Part shown: positions 58,953 to 64,000 of the stretch, piece by piece
Layout of the letters: the number at the start of each line of letters is the position of its first letter
How positions within the stretch are numbered: the first letter of the stretch is position 1
NCBI GenBank assembly: GCA_002256435.1
Contig: NKJC01000001.1
Location: 806,001-870,000 of the forward strand
Reading direction: 5' to 3'
Source of the DNA: Chitinophagaceae bacterium BSSC1
GTDB taxonomy: Bacteria; Bacteroidota; Bacteroidia; Chitinophagales; Chitinophagaceae
DNA length: 64,000 bases
Made by a program: the position numbers and the translations under genes
Notes under the pieces: model-generated
Database searches by the model: none
What the model was told of the DNA's origin: nothing
What the model saw: the letters and a program-made list of their open reading frames with translations, nothing else

Positions 58953-59567
58953 ATGAAACAATTGACTTACAGCCTTCTTGCACTAACCTTATTTGCATCT
59001 TGTTCTTCTAGTATCAAACGCGTATATGTGCTGAGTAAGGGACCAGCAACGGTTGATGAAGCAGCCAAGACTATTAGTGCTAAAGACGGTACTGGTCATG
59101 AAGAAAAAGTGGTGAACTATACTGATGCTACTACTACTATTCAATTAGACGCTCCAGGTGGCAAAACCTCCGTAACCCTTACCGATAAAGGTTTGTACGT
59201 ATTGAATGTAAAGAATGATACCATTATTGGTGCCTTACAAAATTATACCGCACCCAAATTGCAACAGAACCTGTTGACCCAGGATGACCTGAAAATGAAG
59301 ATTGATAGTTTGCAACAATTGGTAGCAGGAAAGATTGCTTCAAAAGAAAAGAATTTCTTTATCCTACCCAACCAAGCGGTAAAAATCACAGATAATTTAG
59401 AAGCCATTATTGTAACCCCTTATCATCAAATGCGCTCTGCTGAAAAAGTAGACGGACAAGCACCAGAAGTGTATCGTTTTTATTCTATTCGCGAGATCAG
59501 GGAAACCATTGGCAAATTAGAGGAGTTGACCAAACCAACAACAGCTGCTGAGCCTGCAAAAAAATAA
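58953..59567 (+). CDS. Uncharacterised lipoprotein
   Basis: The 204-residue product has a lipoprotein signal (KQLTYSLLALTLFASCSSS). The body mixes beta-strand-like sequence (TIQLDAPGGKTSVTLTDKGLYVLNVKNDT) and a helical part, and ends in a Thr/Ala/Pro-rich tail. I do not recognise a domain. It follows the sod terminator by 12 bases and converges on yidD, with a hairpin between. Confidence 0.65.
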   Translation: MKQLTYSLLALTLFASCSSSIKRVYVLSKGPATVDEAAKTISAKDGTGHEEKVVNYTDATTTIQLDAPGGKTSVTLTDKGLYVLNVKNDTIIGALQNYTAPKLQQNLLTQDDLKMKIDSLQQLVAGKIASKEKNFFILPNQAVKITDNLEAIIVTPYHQMRSAEKVDGQAPEVYRFYSIREIRETIGKLEELTKPTTAAEPAKK

Positions 59568-59584
59568 TTGGAAACAGATAATAG

Positions 59585-59609
59585 ATCCAATGCTTTATCA
59601 TCATTGGAT
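59585..59609. terminator. Hairpin between the lipoprotein gene and yidD
   Basis: ATCCAATG pairs with CATTGGAT around a 9-base loop, followed by TGTTTCTCTT. It is moderately convincing as a terminator for the convergent genes. Confidence 0.5.
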
Positions 59610-59638
59610 TGTTTCTCTTAAATAAGAAACTACCCTTA

Positions 59639-59872
59639 TTAAGGAACGGGATCATATCCGTGCGGGCCACCAGGATGACACTTAGAAATTCTTTTGAGTG
59701 CTAGGCCTCCACCCTTCCAAATTCCATGCTTTTTTAGTGCTTCTGCTGCATACTGAGAACAAGTAGGCGTAAAGCGGCATTTAGGGCCCATTGCGGGCGA
59801 TAAAACCCATTGGTAGAACCGAATTAATACCATGAAGGGGAAGATCAATATTTGTTTGATGATATCCTTCAT
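59639..59872 (-). CDS. yidD: Membrane protein insertion efficiency factor YidD
   Basis: The 77-residue product has the YidD signature: [37 protein letters not shown] and [15 protein letters not shown]. YidD helps insert inner-membrane proteins via YidC. It follows rnpA by 60 bases in the common rpmH-rnpA-yidD order. Standard length. Confidence 0.93.
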   Translation of the reverse strand: MKDIIKQILIFPFMVLIRFYQWVLSPAMGPKCRFTPTCSQYAAEALKKHGIWKGGGLALKRISKCHPGGPHGYDPVP

Positions 59873-59932
59873 GACTTTGGTTTGGAGTTGGAGAATTTAG
59901 TTAGTGATAATCTGTCTTTGGAGCAGTATTGA

Positions 59933-60352
59933 TTAATCAGTTGTTGCATTTGCAACAGCATCTTTGAAGCCAAATTGGTCCACTAATTTTTGCATCAAGA
60001 ACTGCATCTTGTTTTGAATGAGTTTGCCATCAGGCAATTCTTTTCCTGTATAAATAAAAAACAATTGCCATTGACGGTCTTGGGGCAATCCTGTTTGCAA
60101 GATGGCTTGCTCTAGCCTAAAAGATTCACGCAGGAGACGCTTGATTCTATTACGGTCTACGGCTTTTTTAAAATTCCTAGAACTGGCTCCCACACCCGCC
60201 ATCAGGGTCTCTCCAACAAAAGGACTATTGGTCTGGTAAATTAATTTAATAGGAAAGGCATTCAAGGATTTACCTGACTGAAACAACTTACCTAAGAGCT
60301 TGCGGCTCTTGAGCTTTTGTTTGCGCGGATACGTAAATGGCCCTTGGTTCAT
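59933..60352 (-). CDS. rnpA: Ribonuclease P protein component
   Basis: The 139-residue basic protein has KQKLKSRKLLGKLFQSG near the N-terminus and the RNR motif in KKAVDRNRIKRLLRESFRL. RnpA assists the RNase P RNA in trimming tRNA 5' ends. It lies behind rpmH with a terminator-like hairpin between, and ahead of yidD. Confidence 0.93.
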   Translation of the reverse strand: MNQGPFTYPRKQKLKSRKLLGKLFQSGKSLNAFPIKLIYQTNSPFVGETLMAGVGASSRNFKKAVDRNRIKRLLRESFRLEQAILQTGLPQDRQWQLFFIYTGKELPDGKLIQNKMQFLMQKLVDQFGFKDAVANATTD

Positions 60353-60368
60353 TTGTCAAAATTAAAAA

Positions 60369-60398
60369 AGCCCCGTTCCGAATGAACGGAACAGGGCT
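60369..60398 (-). terminator. Hairpin between rpmH and rnpA
   Basis: A 12-bp stem (AGCCCCGTTCCG with one mismatch) around a 6-base loop, followed on the minus strand by CTTTTTT. It would stop part of the rpmH transcript before rnpA. Confidence 0.7.
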
Positions 60399-60425
60399 GA
60401 ATATTTTTACAACTTTGTTGTGGAA

Positions 60426-60581
60426 TTATTTCAATCCTTTTTCGCTAGAAACAGAAAGTTTCTTGCGACCTTTCGCTCTACGGCTAGCCAATACTTTGCG
60501 GCCGTTGGCAGACTCCATACGTTTGCGGAAACCGTGAACGGTTTTTCTGCGACGTTTATGTGGTTGGAATGTACGTTTCAT
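60426..60581 (-). CDS. rpmH: Ribosomal protein L34
   Basis: This 51-residue protein begins [18 protein letters not shown] and contains [23 protein letters not shown], the L34 signature. It is very short and basic. Its rpmH-rnpA-yidD order is conserved in bacteria. An excellent promoter lies upstream at 60662-60693. Confidence 0.97.
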   Translation of the reverse strand: MKRTFQPHKRRRKTVHGFRKRMESANGRKVLASRRAKGRKKLSVSSEKGLK

Positions 60582-60661
60582 TTTATCGATTTTTTACTAA
60601 CCCGGTAATATTGTTACGTTTCATGCCTGCAGTCACCATACTGCTGCTTGTGAAAGGACGG

Positions 60662-60693
60662 CAAAGGTAATGGTTGTGATGGAAACTTGCAAA
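60662..60693 (-). promoter_or_regulatory. Promoter of rpmH (consensus Bacteroidota)
   Basis: On the minus strand TTTG (60690-60693), a 20-bp spacer and TACCTTTG (60662-60669) match both elements fully. This is the best promoter in the window and supports the phylum assignment. The leader to the ATG is about 75 bases. Confidence 0.8.
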
Positions 60694-60801
60694 GGAATAT
60701 CAAAAAAAGCCCTAAAAAAATCCGCAAAGCCTTTCATAGGGCGGTTTTCAGCCCAAAAATCAGCTTGTTTTGCATTCCTGCATGATTCTTTAAAGGCCAA
60801 A

Positions 60802-61629
60802 TTAGCCCTGTAAATCAACGTGTTGCGAAATTACTGGTTGGCCAAAAAATTGACTGGCGTGAGCGTCAAAATCAGCGGCCGAATCCGTGGTGCAAAAGCG
60901 AATGACCCCGTTTTTAGAACATTGTTCCGCCATTTTGGGGTGTTTGGCCAAATATGCTACCAAACTTTTTGCTACAATCTCTCCTTGAGAAACGATGGTT
61001 AATCCAGCTGGTGCAAACTGCTTAATCTTATTCATGAGCAAGGGATAATGGGTACAAGCCAATAAAACAGTGTCAATAGTTGCTGACTGTTGCATTAATT
61101 GGTTCAGGTGTTTTTGAACAAAATAATCAGCCCCTGGCTCATTGGCTGCCCCATTTTCAACCAAAGGAACCCACATGGGGCAGGCTTCTTGAAAAACTTC
61201 CATGCCTGGAAAGAACTTATGAATCTCAATGGGATAACTATTACTCAACACGGTTCCTTGGGTTCCTAAAATACCCAAATGCCCGGTAGTGGAATAAGTA
61301 CCAATGATTTCTGTACTTGGTCTAATTACACCTAGCACTCTTTTAAAGGGATCCATTCCTGGCAGATCCTTTTGCTGAATATTACGCAAGGCCTTGGCCG
61401 ATGCGGTGTTACAAGCAAGGATCACCAACTCACAACCTTGTTTGAAAAACCATTCTACGCATTCTAAAGTATACTGGTATACCGTATCAAAAGACCTGGG
61501 ACCATAGGGTGCTCGTGCATTGTCACCCAAATAGAGATAATCGTATTGGGGCAATTGTTGTACAATTTCCTTGAGTACGGTTAAGCCACCGTAACCACTG
61601 TCAAATACACCTATTGGTTTGTTTTGCAT
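60802..61629 (-). CDS. murI: Glutamate racemase
   Basis: The product (about 275 residues) interconverts L- and D-glutamate for peptidoglycan. FDSGYGGLTVLKEI starts the enzyme; catalytic Cys residues are in ILACNTASAKAL and LLACTHYPLL, and LYLGDNARAPYG is the substrate motif. ATG 61629 begins just ahead of PIGVFDSG, and an in-frame ATG at 61656 would add nine residues. It follows two ompH genes and bamA, a standard envelope-gene neighbourhood. Confidence 0.93.
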   Translation of the reverse strand: MQNKPIGVFDSGYGGLTVLKEIVQQLPQYDYLYLGDNARAPYGPRSFDTVYQYTLECVEWFFKQGCELVILACNTASAKALRNIQQKDLPGMDPFKRVLGVIRPSTEIIGTYSTTGHLGILGTQGTVLSNSYPIEIHKFFPGMEVFQEACPMWVPLVENGAANEPGADYFVQKHLNQLMQQSATIDTVLLACTHYPLLMNKIKQFAPAGLTIVSQGEIVAKSLVAYLAKHPKMAEQCSKNGVIRFCTTDSAADFDAHASQFFGQPVISQHVDLQG

Positions 61630-61662
61630 ACCCAATTTGTTTTGCTGCATCCCCAAAAATAA

Positions 61663-61687
61663 GAACCCTGCCGCAAGGACAGGGTTC
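61663..61687 (-). terminator. Hairpin between ompH and murI
   Basis: GAACCCTG pairs with CAGGGTTC, then TTATTTTT on the minus strand. The T-run also contains TATTTTTG, a -7 match, so the ompH terminator and a murI promoter may overlap. Confidence 0.6.
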
Positions 61688-61717
61688 CATTATTAAAACT
61701 GGTTAGAATTAATCAAA

Positions 61718-62299
61718 TTACTTCTTAACTGGAGCTGCAGCTGGTACAGGTGCACCTTGTGCTTTTAACTCGTCTAATACTTCTTTAGGCAGTGTTAGTT
61801 TTAGGTCTAACGCTACTTTAATAGAAAGGTTATCGCCAATAGGAGACTTTAACAAAGCATCGCTACGGAAGATATGGGTGTATTTCTGCTCACGGATAAT
61901 TTTTTCCAATGAAGCATAGATTTTTTGCTTGTAAGGAACCAACAATTCTTCTTGTTTTTGTTGAACTGCTTGTTGTTGAAACTGCTGCCAATTCACCAAT
62001 TGGTATTTCAATTGGTTGATTTCTTTTAAAGCTTGTTCACGAGCCCTAGCTGGCATGGTAGCACTGTCTTTCTTGAAAATGCTATCTCTGCGCTGAAACT
62101 CACCCACTTTGTATTCATAGTCAACTTGTAATGAATCCTTAGCGTAGCTCTGTAAAGCAACGGTAACCTTGTCAATATCTGGCATCAAACCCAAAACGCT
62201 TTCTTCGTCAAACGTGCCTATTTTGGTTTGTGCATTGGTGTTGCTGCTGAACAAAAGGCTTCCAAGTACAGCCGCACACACAAATAATACTTTCTTCAT
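61718..62299 (-). CDS. OmpH/Skp-family periplasmic chaperone (copy 1)
   Basis: The 193-residue product has a signal peptide ending SNTNAQ. The long central coiled coil is rich in Q, E, K and L (YKVGEFQRRDSIFKKD; QFQQQAVQQKQEELLVPY), and a C-terminal strand contains YTHIFRSDALLKSPIGDNLSIKVALDLK. The tail is Ala/Pro-rich. Skp-type chaperones hold unfolded outer-membrane proteins for BamA. It lies 27 bases after the second ompH gene, which follows bamA. Confidence 0.88.
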   Translation of the reverse strand: MKKVLFVCAAVLGSLLFSSNTNAQTKIGTFDEESVLGLMPDIDKVTVALQSYAKDSLQVDYEYKVGEFQRRDSIFKKDSATMPARAREQALKEINQLKYQLVNWQQFQQQAVQQKQEELLVPYKQKIYASLEKIIREQKYTHIFRSDALLKSPIGDNLSIKVALDLKLTLPKEVLDELKAQGAPVPAAAPVKK

Positions 62300-62326
62300 C
62301 TTTGAGAATTTATAATTGTTGGTTGT

Positions 62327-62845
62327 TTAAAATTTTATGCCCAATTCTTTCAAAACGTCATCACTCTTATCCAGCTTTGGGTCGGCAAATATAACGGTAA
62401 TTCCTTCACTTTTATCTAGTACAAAATCATAGTTTCTAGCGGTAGCCAGTTTCTGTATGGCATTATAAATCTTGTCCTGAATGGGTTTTACCAGTCTTTG
62501 GCGCTCTTTAAACAGGTCTCCCTCGTAGCCAAAACGCTTTTTCTGTAAATCCCTCACTTCTTTTTCTCTAACAAAGAGCTCGTCTTCTCTTTTTTTCTTG
62601 AGTTCGTCTGTTAACATGAACTGTTCAGCATCATAGTTCTTGTACATTTTGTCAAGAACACCCTGACGGTCATCTATTTCCTTTTGCCATTGCTGACTAA
62701 CAGCTGCCAATTTCTTGTCAGCGTCTTTGTATTCTGGAACCTTGTCCAGGATAAACTTGGTGTCAATTACTGCATAACGTTGCTGCGCTTGCAGGCCTAG
62801 GCCCAAGCCGCAAACCATTAACAAAGAGAGTACTAATTTTTTCAT
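62327..62845 (-). CDS. OmpH/Skp-family periplasmic chaperone (copy 2)
   Basis: The 172-residue product has a signal peptide ending GLQAQ and a TKFILDKVPEY start typical of Skp. A central coiled coil follows, rich in K/E/Q (KMYKNYDAEQFMLTDELKKKREDELF, RDLQKKRFGYEGDLFKERQRL). The C-terminus is YDFVLDKSEGITVIFADPKLD. It differs from copy 1 in length and tail and is closer to the usual bacterial Skp. Both are probably cotranscribed with bamA. Confidence 0.9.
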   Translation of the reverse strand: MKKLVLSLLMVCGLGLGLQAQQRYAVIDTKFILDKVPEYKDADKKLAAVSQQWQKEIDDRQGVLDKMYKNYDAEQFMLTDELKKKREDELFVREKEVRDLQKKRFGYEGDLFKERQRLVKPIQDKIYNAIQKLATARNYDFVLDKSEGITVIFADPKLDKSDDVLKELGIKF

Positions 62846-62862
62846 GATGCTTGTTTTTAGGT

Positions 62863-64000
62863 TTATTCCGGTTCAAAGCCCAGCATGAAGGTGAATCTTG
62901 CTGCATCTTTCAACGCGTTGTTTGGTGTAAACCTATCCAATCCTATGCCATAATCAAATCCAAGCAGACCGAACATGGGCAAAAAGAAGCGCATCCCAAT
63001 ACCAACGGACCTTCTAAGCTGGAAAGGATTGTAATCTTTCATAGAATACCAACCATTGGCTGCTTCAAAGAAGCCCAAAGCGTAGATAGTACTACTTGGG
63101 TTCAAGCTAAGCGGGTAGCGCAACTCCATGGTGTATTTGTTGAATATGGTAAAGTACTGACGGGTACTTTGTTGGTCAGGGTTGATCTTAGGATTAGAAC
63201 TGCTATATACAGGATATCCACGGTGCGCAATAATATCATAACCCAAGAGTGCAAACTGGTTACTCAAACCGGCGTCACCCACTTGGAATCGTTCAAAAGG
63301 AGAAACCTGTAAGTCTTGGTTATACCTGCCCAAGAAGCCCAATTTAACAGAGGTTCTGATCACAAATTGTTTGTTGTGTTCTGCTCCACCTGGCTTGCCC
63401 AAAGGAATAAACCATTCTCCATTGAAACGCCATTTATGGTATTCAATCCACTCGTAAGGGTTGGTTGAATTAGCAATCTTATCGCTGATCATGGTGTAAG
63501 GAGGCGTAAACTGCACACTGGCCATGAAGTTAGAACCGCTTCTAGGGAACAAAGGTTGGTCCACAGAAGAACGTTGTAAAGTCAGTTTCAGGTTCACGTT
63601 ATGCGCATAACCATTGTCAAAACCAGGAAGGTTTACGGGGTCAATGGCATAGTTATTTAAGTTATATCGCGTAAAGCTTACAGCAGTTGTCAGAGAGAAA
63701 TAGTCATCTGGCCATTTCAATTGTTTAGCCAAAGCCACGGTTACACCAGTAGTAGTAATAGAACTTTGGTTAGAATAGTTGGGGTCATACTGACCTGTAA
63801 CAGGGTTATAGGTTTGACCGTACTTGGTATTATAAATACTAAATGACAAGGCATTTCTTTTCTTACCACCAAACCAAGGCTCGGTGAAAGAGAAGTTATA
63901 AGAACGGAAGGCCTTACCATTACTTTGGATACGCAAGCTTAGTTTTTGACCATCTCCCATGGGTAATGGATCCCAAGCAGATTTCTTCCAAATATTGCGA
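62863..64000 (-). CDS. bamA: Outer membrane assembly factor BamA, C-terminal part (runs off the window)
   Basis: About 379 residues of the beta-barrel domain are visible, read from the window edge. The GDGQKLSLRIQSNG start and FSFTEPWFGGKKRNALS are barrel motifs. Aromatic-rich strands follow, with GYDIIAHRGYPVYS as the lid-loop equivalent, and it ends in LLGFDYGIGLDRF plus FTFMLGFEPE, a typical C-terminal beta-signal. BamA folds outer-membrane proteins. The POTRA domains lie outside the window. The ompH genes follow at once, so chaperone and insertase are coexpressed. Confidence 0.93.
   Translation of the reverse strand, partial: RNIWKKSAWDPLPMGDGQKLSLRIQSNGKAFRSYNFSFTEPWFGGKKRNALSFSIYNTKYGQTYNPVTGQYDPNYSNQSSITTTGVTVALAKQLKWPDDYFSLTTAVSFTRYNLNNYAIDPVNLPGFDNGYAHNVNLKLTLQRSSVDQPLFPRSGSNFMASVQFTPPYTMISDKIANSTNPYEWIEYHKWRFNGEWFIPLGKPGGAEHNKQFVIRTSVKLGFLGRYNQDLQVSPFERFQVGDAGLSNQFALLGYDIIAHRGYPVYSSSNPKINPDQQSTRQYFTIFNKYTMELRYPLSLNPSSTIYALGFFEAANGWYSMKDYNPFQLRRSVGIGMRFFLPMFGLLGFDYGIGLDRFTPNNALKDAARFTFMLGFEPE

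Noticed and set aside
1..64000. Transposases, integrases, prophage genes, tRNA and rRNA genes
   Set aside because: None of the translated or raw sequence showed their signatures, although a small tRNA could be missed without a covariance search.

Overview
The window looks like a chromosomal stretch from a Bacteroidota bacterium, most likely family Chitinophagaceae (a Sediminibacterium/Hydrotalea-like freshwater or soil relative is my guess; the genus is not provable here). The reasons are these. Promoters match the Bacteroidota form (TTTG, 17-22 bp spacer, TAnnTTTG), best seen upstream of rpmH. Shine-Dalgarno sequences are absent and several genes appear to start with TTG. Many secreted proteins have signal peptides ending in AQ. 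Lineage-typical families are present (DUF4097, DUF2911, TIGR02757, YjjG, FAH plus flavin reductase). I see no IS element, prophage, CRISPR array, rRNA or tRNA.

Layout. 0-4.4 kb: end of a surface-glycan region (GT4 fragment, O-antigen-ligase-like protein, GT2) with meaB and coaX. 4.4-9.1 kb: an outer-membrane protein coupled to lptC, then an ECF sigma / anti-sigma-like / DUF4097 module. 9.2-13.5 kb: CNNM/CorC transporter, tatC, rpiB and an M28 peptidase, ending in a 13-copy heptamer repeat. 13.7-17.7 kb: a deoxyhypusine-synthase-like enzyme that appears to lack the catalytic lysine, and a tightly overlapping GT87-GT2-deacetylase operon resembling the ArnT/ArnC/ArnD logic. 17.8-23.4 kb: a PepSY-like protein, an sdpRI pair with a clear operator palindrome, hydrolases, DUF2911 and a cystathionine gamma-synthase-type enzyme. 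23.5-33 kb: GH3 BglX, a GH9 fused to a polysaccharide deacetylase, FAH, flavin reductase, SDR and YjjG. 33.2-37.2 kb: phospholipid genes psd and cdsA with a CPBP protease, and dusB.

37.2-41.7 kb is an AT-richer accessory patch: a PIN toxin-antitoxin pair with a repeat operator, a zinc-ribbon protein, a CYTH protein, a subclass B1 metallo-beta-lactamase, the abutting C-terminal remnant of an ABC ATPase gene, and a serine beta-lactamase-fold hydrolase. 41.8-46.9 kb holds a large repetitive secreted protein, a small membrane protein, GPx and an aldehyde dehydrogenase.

47-57.6 kb is the most coherent system: a divergent regulon for what I infer is oxidative (3-keto) glycoside breakdown. It comprises a GMC dehydrogenase with its Tat-lipoprotein small subunit, a cytochrome c lipoprotein, a DUF1080 (3-keto-glycoside hydrolase-like) protein, three TIM-barrel isomerase/epimerases, two Gfo/Idh/MocA oxidoreductases and an MFS sugar transporter. 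Both arms start from one 291-bp intergenic region carrying two inverted repeats. Several members carry twin-arginine signals, and tatC lies elsewhere in the window.

57.7-64 kb is housekeeping: tadA, Fe/Mn superoxide dismutase, a lipoprotein, yidD-rnpA-rpmH, murI, two ompH/skp genes and the 3' part of bamA.
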